A stretch of 64,000 nt of DNA from Fasciola hepatica (taxonomy: Eukaryota; Platyhelminthes; Trematoda; Plagiorchiida; Fasciolidae), in assembly GCA_948099385.1 (NCBI GenBank), contig CANUEZ040000020.1:4124501-4188500 (forward strand), read 5' to 3'. Every line of letters starts with the position of its first letter. Position 1 is the stretch's first letter. The notes under the pieces were generated by a model that ran no database searches, had not been told where the DNA came from, and saw only the letters and a program-made list of their open reading frames with translations. Both the position numbers and the translations under genes were made by a program. Shown in pieces: positions 10,390 to 23,458 of the stretch.

Positions 10390-13300
10390 TCAGAAACTTA
10401 CGTGGTTTTCCAGGGAACGGGCTATGTCCAAAGCCGTGTGGTTTTTCTACAAGGGGAGAGACAGTATCTCAGCCAGTAATGAAAAGCGACAGCCTGTTCT
10501 TTTGATTCTTTGAAGCTCATCGGAAAATGAGTTTTGTGGCTTATTTTTATTGTGATATAACACAATATACAAAATTAGAGAATTATCAGACACTCTTGGA
10601 TAGAGTCTATCGCGGCCTTATAACAGTGTGGTTAACGGGGTTTTGAGAATACAAACTAGATGAAGTTACGTCGCGGAAAAGTTCTGTACTGCCACTGACA
10701 ACTGGCTACAGAGAAGTCTCATGAACTATCGAATAAAGACTCGAAAAATAACCAGCAAGCATATCGCATTCCGTGATAACTTCTGATGAAGTTTCAATAA
10801 GAATGCAAACGCGTTTTTAATTGCTTTTGTTCATGCAGTCACAACGATTTACGTTTTGCCTACTCAGAAACTATCAGTAGGTAATTTCTAACAACGAACT
10901 CGAGATAACTATGCAGCTTCTGTGGTTGGAAATTGGCGTCAGTTACTCGTGCCAGCGGCGTTCATGGTGAGAAATCCCAATTTACTCCATATTTGTTAGC
11001 TGACATGTGCTTATGCGATCAGATCTGCGTTTAAAATTTCCTACAATTAAGACTGCGCCAGTTTTTTGAATAGATGGTCATTTTCATTTAAAAAAAATCA
11101 ATAAAAACTATATGTGAGTTTTTTGCTATGGAAGTAGCTAATGCACTCCTAATGGGAATTAGACTTGTCTCGAATCATGACCTACTTAAATGAGGTACAC
11201 TGCTCAAAAAGAACCTCATTCTTTTTGACGAAAATATGATTATTTATGGCAGTCCTTGTAGTACTCGTTCTGATTATGGAATATCTTGGTTAGCTGAATC
11301 TATTCTCTTAAGGTTCATCTTTGAGTTTTCAAAAGACATTCTGAGAATTAATCTGTTGGTCTTGATTATTTGTAGGCTCTTGCTAGTCCTATTTATCCGT
11401 CATCCTGATACTACGCGTCAGACATACTCTCATACTCTCCGATTTTCGTTATTGTCTGTTGGTACGACTGAGTCTGAAGGAGTGTAGCTCAAATTATAGA
11501 AATGCAGTACTGTAGAAAATAACAGAAATAGAAAAAAAATAAGGAAGGCAAAATGCAGTGCACTATCGGACTATTACTTTTAATACAAATGAACCGTAAG
11601 CAGCAGATTTTTACTATGAAGAGTAATACCAAATCAAAAGCGATAACAACATTTCACTCACTGTTTAGAAGTCTTAGAGGTTCTGTAAAGATGTTTCAGT
11701 GTTGTTAGGGATAATCACCGACAAACTGACTTTATAAGGACTAAGACCATCATCTAGAGGTCATACTGCCCGGCCGTAAGGTCTCACTACACCATCAGGG
11801 GAAATCTGCAACCATACCTTCGAAGGTTGAAATGCAAAGCCAAAAATAGATCCAAAGCCTCTGACATAGCGGAGTGGCTGACCGATCGAAAAGTCAGTGC
11901 CTGTTTTTCCGCCACACTTGCACATGAGTACATTAAAATGGGCATTCTACTAGGCCCAAAGGATCCGCTGTAATATCTTGCTTTACCGGCTAAGATGACC
12001 ACTGGATTTGGAGTGGAGAAATACACAAGGTCCCAATAAGCCATTGGCGGTAAAGAACGGGACAACAGAAGATTGTTGCCTACCACCGGCGCTGGTGGGG
12101 TTGGCATAATATACCTTAGAGGTGGTGGAATCTATAACGCCCAATCACCAAGAGCGAACACCAATATATAATGAAAAAATAAATGCCGTTATTGCACCGT
12201 AACTGTCCAATGATGCAAGAAATTATTGTAACCGATATCACGTAAACAATACAGATACTCTGGAAAACAGCTCACTTTATTTTTGATATCGGGATCAGCA
12301 CCACTAGCCAGCAACAATTTAGCTAAGTCGACGTGATTCCTGTGAAATGCACAGTGCATAAGAGCGGTCTGACCGTATTTGTCTCGATGGTTTACATCAG
12401 CTCCACAATCAATAAGAGCGGCCCCCACTCTGGCGTTACCATTGTTTGCAAGACAGGCTATCCAAAAACAGAAAAATAAAGATCATTCACTAAAAGCTTT
12501 TGAATATAGAAAAAATAACATTTTAGGAATTCGTCCATCCATACGTGACAGATCATACTTTAGTTCATATGTAAAGTTACGAATCATGTTTATGCGGAAG
12601 GATAACATCTACTCCCGTACGATTCAACTAAAAATGAACTTACCAGAATTCGAGCCATTTTTAAGTAAATCATCAAAACCACATTGATGCTATTGTTGGT
12701 TCACAGAGTTCTTTTTCCTCTTTGAATTTCTTTTGTAGAAGAATTCTACTTATAAGACGATATTTATGAAATAACTCATCTTGCAGTATCAACACTGAGC
12801 TTGCCATGAAAAACGACAGGAGTACCCTTGTTTTATTCTTGTAAGGGATCATCAGTTGTGCAAATCGAGAGGATCCTAACTTGGAGTAGGACACCAGCAG
12901 AATGCGTGTGGCTTGTGCACCTTTCCACTATACTACGGGTCTGAATTTCAACGGTTTATTTCACTTCAGCACTAGGTGGTACTACGCGTCTTCGTCACTG
13001 ACTTTGAACGGTAACGACCCATCGCAAAGCGATTCATTCATATGGTGGTCGACTTCTTCACAAGAAGCGTGAGGAAATGCAAGCATTGTGCCGCGAACAA
13101 CCTACGAAGCCTGATTACTTGACAAGTATGAGCAATAGCAGACTTGTCATTGTTCATCGGTGAGCATGGGGAACATGATAGAAATGTGTAACTCATACTC
13201 AATCACCCGGAGTTCAAGTCTTCTTTTGGGGCTCGACGGATATGCACTGTTGATGATTCCTAAAAGGGATGAAACAGTTGTACAATGCTGCCGTGGTTTT

Positions 13301-16300
13301 CACGGGTGTGTTGAGCATTGATACTGTATGACGAATCAACCATTTCATAAGCGGTTAAAATCTCCCACTACTCATAGGGATAAAAATGCATGGGTAGCTG
13401 CAACAAACTGAAATATCGCAATTAAACCTCGTTAAATGTACAAGGCCTTCCAGTAGCTTCTAAATACACTTCACTCAGATTTATACAAAAACTGTTTGAT
13501 CAGTCGAATGAGATTAGATTTGCACCTAACTTTCATTGAGGATATGGTATGGGCTGACTGAGAATTTCGGTCAGGATAAACATTAGATGTACCTTGTAAT
13601 CTACCGCTTTAGTATGTTATTGTATCCATTTCTTTGACTGAAGGTTTGTTCTGCCAATTCCGTTTCATTGCAAGTGCCAGTGGAGCGATACATGACATGA
13701 AAGACAAACGGAGGATGGCTAGTTCTGAGCAGGTTTACAAATAGCAAATGTCTTAGAGTGATCCTATCCAAGAAACAACGAGGAAAGCCGGCTTTCAAAT
13801 TAGCTTTGAACTCATAAATACAAACCCGTTTCGGACGGCATATTCAGTATGCTGCCAGCTTATCGAATATTCTTCCAAATAACGAAAATCTATCCAGCCA
13901 ATAAATGTTGTCTCCTAAATTGTATACCTGTTCAAGATACCGGTTATGATAATACATCTATTGACATAAGAAACCTATGAGCATCTCCCTACACAGTGAT
14001 AAGCCAAATTTTCTGACAGAAAATGTAATACACTTCCACACTAATTTTGGGAATGGTTTTCTGCTTTTGCATTCCATGTTTGTATATGAGTGCAGTGAAA
14101 CGGAAATAGCAACCTTAAAGGACCACTGAACTATCTAGGAAAACCAGCGTACATTACCATGAAAATCTGAGTCTTTTTCGTTATGTACTTGCGCATGAAC
14201 GCAATAGCCACAAAGGCCCACTATGCTAATAGAGATAGCCGGGAGCCAGACCCTAAGACTTGGACTGGAGAACCACATAACGTTCCAATAGGTCAGGTGT
14301 GGTAACGAAACGGACCACAATGGATTACTGTCTACCATCAAATTAGCCGATAATGACGCCGTTCGAATCTCTTTCCTCGGAGGTGTTAGGTGTTTTCCAC
14401 GTCTGACGACATTCATCACTGCAAATATGGAACGAGATTACTTATCTAGAAATCACTCCTTTCATGAAAGCGCAGATTATACTGAATGGTAACCTCGTCC
14501 CTCTCAAGAAACCACGGTATAACTCAGCAAAGTTCTTCTTGCTAATATACGAACAATTCACAAAATGGAAACTGGGCTTCTGGTATTGCATCTGTGGGAG
14601 AATGGGGACAAAATTATTTGAATCAAATGTGATCTGCCGTCACCTAAAAGTTTCTTAACTTTTTCACCTGAAGTTACACTTTTTGAACCCCAAGAAGTAA
14701 TAGTATTTTTAATGATCTCATGCGTATATCAAAAGATTACATTGGATAGTGAAAACGATGGTGTAAAATTACCAAGTCGGATAAGCGGAGTCCACTGATT
14801 ATCGTGGTCTTCTAAATTGATGTTCGCACCGCTCTTGACTAAAAGTCGAACAATATTGCCGTATTCTCCGTCCACCGCATAGAATATGGCATTCATTCCG
14901 TTTATATCCTGCAGAAATATGAATATGCAGCATTAATAATAAATTAGGAGTAATTATGCTCGAGAAAATAATGGTGCTCATCATCATACGGTCTTCCGTT
15001 TTGCTGCTGGTTCCGTTGGGTTCCAGCTGTCTGATTGACGAAAACTCAACCAGCCTGAAGTACGATATTTTAAAACTTAAATCGAAACTAAATATCAGTA
15101 ATACATGTGTTCAATAAATCAGAAAAAGCACCAGTGCCCGTTTACTAACTACTTAGAATACTTTATTCTTGTCTTGCTTCACTTAGCAATGACACTCGAA
15201 AGCACGCCATTCACATGTCGCAAACGTGCCGGGTGAAGTTCATAGGATCGTGGGCGACTGAGACGAACCACGGACGTTTTCAGATGCGTTCAATATAGAC
15301 AGTTCAGTATAGACTCATCACCCAAGTTAGACAGTCACAAGACCCACAGAGCAGACAGTTCAGTTTAGACAATCATTAACCATGCACTAGGTACGTTGGC
15401 CTTGGTTGCTATCTCCAGAGCCAGCCTCAATCGGAAATAGCGAAAAAGGACAATAATATGAAAGCAGTAATATATGAGACAGACAGGCCTTGAGTGAATG
15501 CTGAGTGACCGAGTGGGCGCATCTGTGTACGTGCGTCCCCGTGGACAAGCCAAGAACAGCAATGAAATTCAATGCGGTTGATTATTGATCGTAATGGATT
15601 CATTGATCACAAACGTGGATCGGATAAGGAAAATCAGCTACCTTCGTTCGCAATGAAGCTCAGTGATTATTAGAGGGTCCAGTCAGTTCGTTTCTTACTT
15701 GAGAATAAGCAGAATGCGGAGGAAGCTGAAAGGATTTTCAGTCGGCAATATCCGGATACAAGTAAACATTTCGTTTTCTCCTCTCAGTCGCTTAGGCAAA
15801 ACAACGTGAAATGTGAACAAAATTTTTGCAACTACAATGAACGAACCTAAAGCATGAACTTCATATTGAAATAATTTTAGATCCAGTCCATCAAGCCAGT
15901 TTGAACTTGCTAGTATGCTGGGAAATGTTGCACTGTATCGTGTGACCTTTGTGAGTTCATGTGCTTACACTTCAGAGCATTCGCTCAAAACCCACCATAG
16001 TCGAATTTCACAACATATTTAATATAGAATAGAAAGAACTGCAGTTTATGGGCCGAGATTGGTGCATAGTTTGATTACTGCTCTCTTGTTGTTCGTCAGT
16101 TTACGAGCCAAATACGGAACGGGATAATTTTTATGAATGATAATTTTATAGGAGGTACATCAAAAATTAGAACATGTTCCTAAGTGGGTGCAACAAGAAG
16201 ACAAATCGACGTGCAACGGGGGCGTTTTACCCGATAGTATCGTGTGCGTAAACTATATGCACAATTCAATGTTTTTCAATTAAGTTTAAGTATGAGTTCC

Positions 16301-19300
16301 TCAACAAAGGTAAAGGAAGACCGACTGATCATTTTTAGACCGTACAATGATACTTTAACACGTAGTTCCAGAAGACCAAAGAATATTACAGAACTATAGA
16401 GTAAGATAGGAAAGGCTCACTGATAGACTTAGGTAAACAGAACTGACTACGGGGTCTGGAATTATGTTAGCTTACAAAAGCCAAAAGGTAGTTTTCTAAT
16501 ACATAAATGAATGGGTGTGAACTACCAGAGGTTGCTATTTATTGTTATCTTTAGGTACTTGGTAGAGTTGACTCTGGAAAGGGCACCTTTATTAATTGTC
16601 ATATCTTCTGTGGGGAAAGCTGGACTGGAATGACGGGGGAGACACACTAAGAATATTTCGAAGGGTTCAGTAGAGAACCACGCTGGACAGAAAAGTGTTC
16701 AATATCGGGCAAATTTTCCCTGAATATATTAAAATCAGAAGAATTGCGGATGATGTCCTTCATACAGAATGACATTATCCAGGAGAGTAGAAATTCTTTT
16801 CACTGTTGCAAGTGAAAAATAGATATGGAAGACGAACGGCACCTTGGTGTGCCACGGAATGATTGATCAAGGGCTTGGAAAACTGTTTTCCTAGTTTGGA
16901 GCACTGCATTTAGGTTGTCATGCAAGTGCCTGTTGTGGGCATTCAGGCGAGGAGCCGTGATCTAGGAATAGAATCAGCCGCGGAAGAATAATCAGGGAAA
17001 ACAAACCTGACTGACTTCACTGTCATTTGAAGATTTTCTCACATGATGAAAGAGGGAGGCTACAGCTCCTAGGGTGCATCTAACCGGTCTATATTGCAAA
17101 CTAGACGAGCTCGTGGGATATGTTCACATGTGAGTGCAGATGTGTAAGGATAGCCTTCTCAGCGAGTTTCAGCACTGCATCTGATAGGGATAGCGGTCGG
17201 AAGCCTTTTGTGGTGAATGTTGACTTGATGAACCTTGGAAGTGGGGCAGAGGTGACAGGAGTCCATGAGACGGGAATGGCACAGTCACTCGGAGATTGAT
17301 TCACAATGGATGTCATCATTTCGGTTAAAAGAAGAGCTCCATATTAGAAGAGAGCAGGACGAAGATCGTTCGAAGCCGGGGAAGAGGATACTTTAGGGAT
17401 TGCACGCAAACTGCTTAAGTCAATGAAGGTGCTTCGGGTAGGAGCGCCTATTCTACCGTTGCGCACAAAGTTTCCATAATATAAGAAATTGAAGGTTGCT
17501 TTTAGAATGTCGGTAGAGAGATTAACATAACTGTAGGATTAAAGTAAATGTAGGAGGACCATGACTACAGTAACTTTCCAGTGCTAGGGTGTTTTACTGC
17601 GAGTCACTTTTAATGCTTTCCAAAACGTCATGTGACACAACTTTATCGATGATCGATTTCCGTCGACTGCACTCCTTTCCTCAACTAGCCCCGCTTCTTC
17701 AGTTCTTTCCACTAGCCAGCATGCTGTTCGTGCAACCATGATCATTCACTCTGGATACCGTCGATTGAAAATATTTGTGGCTTTATCCGCACTCCACTTA
17801 TTCCACATGTTTGAAATCAACAAACTATGACGATCAATAAAAATGTGAGACTGAATTTCGCTTCTGTTCCCAGGTTGTGCACGTGGGCACGCACACAGAT
17901 GCGCCCACTCAGGCCTGTCTGCTCCGTGCGCCTTGTGACGGCCTGGCGTTTAGGCAATCGGTAAACTAAATATCGATATTGAACGCACCTGAAAGCCGTC
18001 CAGGTTTGCCTGAATTGCCCACGGTCCTGTGCGCTTTACCTGACGTTTGCGACATGTGAAAGATGGGCCTGCGAACGGAGTTCATGGGACGCACTACAGG
18101 TAATATCACAGACGACCGTCAATCAGATTGCTCTCACTTAAAAACCGAGATATTCCTATTGTCTGTTCATAAATAAGAATCGTCAAAATAAATCAAATAC
18201 TGGCAAACTGCCAAACTGTGTATGGGGGAGCGTTTCTAGTTCCAGTGAGGACGCGTTGATTGTGATGGTATTCAATCGACATGTAAGATGAAAATAATCT
18301 TACAAATCGTGCTATCATGCTAGATTCAGCATACTCGAAAGGTTCACTGTTTCTTAAAATGTCCCACCCAAACGGTCCGGACTAAGTTCATGGGAGCGAA
18401 TCCGTGACTTGTCGGATACCTTGACTAATTATTATATTCACCGGGCTTTCGTGGTCCGGTACTTCTAATGAAAGGGTAGGGACTGCGAGTATTGCCGATA
18501 GACACAGCCTTCTCCATTCCCGTACATTTCACAATCCACCACTGCTCACGGTTATTTCTCAAACTCCTAGTAAGCTGATACCTCAGCGAGTTACACATCG
18601 CAATCAATGTGGAATCCAGAGGGATGGATTTGTGAGCATGTGACAGAATAACTGATGTCGAAGATATCAATCATTTGTATGACCTACATGAACCGGAGTC
18701 ATACGTGGTATTAGAAGTGGCATGAAAGACTTCCTTGATCTGTTTCCAGTGTTAAGTTGGGTCCCAGACATCAGATTACCTCGACAACCGCGTAAAAGGC
18801 TCTCATTGGAAAGCAGATAGTCGGTTATCGTCTATAAGCCACTATGCGAGACGGGGGACTTTAGCGTTGGCATGACTCCAGACGAGACGTAAGTATAGGC
18901 GAGCGTGCACCAAGGCGTGAGCTGAGTCCATAGACGTAGATCAAAATGAACGATAATCTTTGACTGATCCACGCTAGTGGTGAACAATGAAAATGTGGTC
19001 AATCTGAATCCAGCGTTGTGAAGACGTAAAAAGACGCCATGTCAGTCTATGCCGCTTCTTATGGCAGAAGCTCGTACTCTCTAGAAACAGTCTGTGGCCA
19101 AAGACCATCTGGATGTGACGATCGTCGTTGTCACTGCGATCGGCTGGGCAATCGGGTCTTATCTGTGCTTTGGAAATCCCTCAAACAGTCAGCAACTGCG
19201 CTGAAGTCCCCAGCAATGACCATTAAGTCCGCCGAACGCGCGCTTCGAAGCGGCTGAGACAAATCCCCGATCGAATTCATTATTCAGAGGAGCTACAGTC

Positions 19301-19654
19301 AGTGGGTTCTACACATATACGACGAACAAGCATCGACGCTTCAGTCCGTTGCTGTTGACGCATACAGAGCTGTCCAAACGAAGTGTACACGTACGACAGC
19401 CGGCTGGAATCTGGTCTAGTAGTGCACGCTTTCTTGTGTTCAAAGCAATCCCGACTTCAGCCTGATCACGAGCAGTAGATACCGGAACACCCGACACTCG
19501 AAGAGGAAAGCGCTATACTGAGGTTGCATTTGGGGTGCAAAGGGTGGTCACAGAAGTGGTGTATTGTATGCGCGTTTCGGATTAATTACCTCATCCTCTC
19601 TTTGTAATCCCTTCCCCTTCATTTTGCCATTTTGGGACGAGGCCTGACTCCGAA

Positions 19655-19732
<78 letters not shown>

Positions 19733-22700
19733 TCCATGTGCAAATTCTCCTCAGCCCCACACCTCTTTTTTCACACCTTCGTTTTTCACATTTCACACTT
19801 ATTGTCGTTCACATAAACAAGATTCATCAAGTTGAAGCGTGTTGTCGAGTTACCGGATTTGCTGCACATTTACTCATTCTCTGCTATCTGTAGCTGTACA
19901 TATACCCTCTTTTAATCAGTACTATATATGTCAATGCCTGAAGTGATATATCGAAAAGAAATTTTTTCGTGTTATAAGTGTAGGAAATGTCTAAAGGCGT
20001 GTGCAATTTTCGGAACAAATTTACGCTACGTCGGTAAACTCAACAGTTGTGACAAAAGCATGTTTCGTCTCCAATCAGTTTGCGCGCAAATCTGAGAGGT
20101 AGTTGAAAGACCAAGCCGATCCACCGTAGGGAAAACATCATTCCAAATCAGGCAACATCAGTTATGAAAGAGGGAGAGGGAACACAGACATTGATGTGTC
20201 GTTCGAAATTCGTCCTAGTCTCGCAACCGGACAGCAAGTTAGCAACTGTCCAGAATCCAGGTCAAGAGTTGAGCCAACGGGTTCGCGAACGGCTGGACGG
20301 CGGATCGATATGAAGAGAAAAGCTTCTCGCTTATTGGTGGCTGGATGGATCACCAATCACCCAATCAAAAGATAGGTTACCCAAAGCAAGTTTGAATTAA
20401 TTAATCTGTGTTGCAAAGGTGGGTGACAGTGACTCTTTGTTCCCAGATGAGCAGTGTCTTCTGAGCTTATAAACCTAGATGATTCGAAGACACAAAAGTA
20501 TTCTCACTAGAGCTAGTGGGACCGAAGATAACAGACGTCACACAAATATAACGTTCTTAGTTTTGATGAGAACATTCATAACTCTTAACATAAGGGCTGT
20601 GCTTAATAGTAATCATTACCTCGCAGATTATCACAAAACTCCCAAACGATTACAGTATCCACCTTTAACTTCACCCTGCAAGATTTCTTCCTTATGTTAA
20701 AGATGATGAAATGTTTGCATTTTTCATGAACTCAGTATTTAATGCAAAAAACAACCACAGCTTACTGGAATATTTGGATCTGCACCGTGATTTAGCAGAT
20801 ATTCGGCAATTTCCGTGTACCCCTTATTGGCGGCGATCATCAGGGCGGTTTTGCCAAGTTTGTTTGCGGTATTTGGCTTGGCACCGTACTTGATCAGAAT
20901 GTGCACCATGCTGTAATGAAAGCAGATGGAAATACGAACAAAAATAGAAAAAGGAATGATTGTTCCTTCTCGGTAGATAAGCAGTCTTTATTTAGTTATA
21001 AATTTTGATATCAGATATGTTCCGAAACCAATAACGACTTAGTAACCTCGACAACAATTCTAGTTCTCATTACCGTAAATACATCTGTGAATATTGAAAG
21101 CACTATACTCTTTGAGTAAATAGCCACCACTTTCAGCAAGTAGGCAAAGCAACAATCAACTTGATAACTGTAAATTTCACGCAAACTGGTTATTTGCACG
21201 TAGTTTTTAGTCCTCATCTCGGTTGTGGTATCAATTTTCTATTCCAATTCAGAACATTTTAGGGCGATCTGAGGAACGGTATAAGGTATGTGAAGGCGGT
21301 AGACACTAGGGAATAATCGATGTATAGGCATGCGGTTTAAATTTTTATATCTTTACTCGAATCGTCAGGAAGTACGGTGTACATGATAAAGCAAAAGTAA
21401 GTTCAATTCCCTCAGTTCAAACAACCATTTATCATACACTGTTTGCGGTGGCTTTGGTTGCTATCTCCTAGCGGTGTAACCTTCATCAGAAATAATGAAA
21501 AAGAATAAGAATACGGGAGCAGTAGTAGGAGAATTACAAAAAATGGCAACAAGTCTATGGTAAAAATTTGTGGATACCATAAAGTGGGAGGGTACCTTGG
21601 ACACCACCCAGGAAGTCTAATATGCCCTACATGGCCAGGTCCAGTGGTTAGGTTTTTCATACCTTTTGTTCCTTGTCATGGACTGGGCATCATTATTCAT
21701 CTTTCAACCGGTACCCGCCTCAGAGAATATTGCTCGCTGAGGAATCCTCTCAGGGAACATGCTTAACACATGTCCCAGCCATCTTATCCTGGTGAGCTCA
21801 AACAAGAAATAAAGTATCATTGAAATGTAATCGCACCAGGGAACTACAGCAAGGAGGAATAGGTGATTGAGACAGAATAACCATCCGTCAGTTTAACCAT
21901 GGTTTTATTAGAAAAACCACTCTACAATTTATTTGTTAGCTTCGTCAACCATGATGCACAGTCTGCCTTGAATAGTTCACAACTTACTTCTTGAGATTCC
22001 TGCTAGCAACAGCCATAAGTGGAGTGAAATCGCAACGGTCAGTGGCTTCAATATTGACTTGTCTAAAAAGAAACAGAAGGAAAGATTGATTGACGGTTTG
22101 AAAAATATCATTCAGGTAGAGTATTTCCGATCATACTGTAAATATTCAGTTCATTTATGACATATCGTTGTACGGTGATCACAGAGCGATGGTCATACAT
22201 ACCATTTACCATATGTATTCAGTGAGCTGTAAACGAAAACATATATACACACAAAAAGCCCCCGTGAAAAGCTTTCTCGTTTAGACGGAAAAGTTCCCGA
22301 AACTTCCGCAGTAGAGAGATCTTTGGGGTACTTAATCGAAAATAAATAACCTAACCACATAAGTGACATATTTTCCAATATTTTACTAGTCCGCCAGTTA
22401 AGTAACTATTGCTTTCACGTGGTAAACTGGTGACATAATGACATACACATTTCACGATGGCAAAATATGAAGTAGTGTAGGAAAACACACAAAGAATCAC
22501 GGTAAGCTTCAAGAGAATAAGTAAAACTCCAGCTTAGCCAAGTACAATTTATTAAAGGTTTAAGATAGCTCATGCAAGACTCGCTATTTGTTCCAGTTTT
22601 TAGTTGATGGATTAGGCTACGAAGCTTTATGCGAAGAGTTAATTTGCATTGTTTGATTAAAAGCAACTGGTCCCGGGGCGAACTGTGTACTTTGGTATTA

Positions 22701-23362
22701 CTTAGCATTTTTAGCACATCATTTTCGGTTGAATAAGAGCGGCAAAATGTCAAGAGAAATATACACTTGTCAAATTCTTATCGCATCGAGAAACAACTGA
22801 TACACATTTGCAGAAAACTCAGCCGACCTTTCGGGGTTTGAATACCAACAATCCACATGGACTCCTCAGACTACAATGTCTAAGATGTGGGTCAACCCTG
22901 ACTATTTTATCATATCCTTAAGATAATGCTAATTTCACGGCGGACAGTTTTGATTTCTATGGATTTGGTAAAAAAGGCAAGAGCTAATTTCCCAGAAAAT
23001 ATTCCATTGGGTAAAAATACGTGTCAGCCCCCACTGGTGAGGATAAATCTCCATATTCGCCGAATAATAAAGAAAAAATGTTAATTTTAATACCATACCT
23101 ATGGAATATGGATTCTCATGGTTCCCAGTTAATTTAAAAAAAATAAATACTTACAGGACTATGTAACGCATTCAAGGACAAGTAACATTTACAAGAAACC
23201 CAATGATATGATCAGGAAATGTTATTCATAACAAGCTTTTAACCTAGGTTTCAATCGTTATTGATTGTCATAACTCATCACTTAAAAATGTTCTTCTGCT
23301 TGGTTCAGTCGCAAATTTTGTGACATACCATCACATCATTGACTTGAAAAGTAAGTTAACTT

Positions 23363-23458
<96 letters not shown>

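Noticed and set aside
10390..10446. The plus-strand 68-codon frame overlapping the last FANK1 exon
   Set aside because: The minus-strand reading ALDIARSLENHV matches FANK1 and explains the sequence; the plus frame is its shadow.
10785..10825. CTGATGA followed by purine-rich sequence, a possible second hammerhead
   Set aside because: No GAAA and no NUH triplet with pairing stems. The same holds for CTGATGA at 31916, 38449 and 46037.
20162..20356. Minus-strand frame with SGQLLTCCPVARLGR
   Set aside because: Looks repeat-derived, lies inside a FANK1 intron, and has no exon boundaries or known domain.
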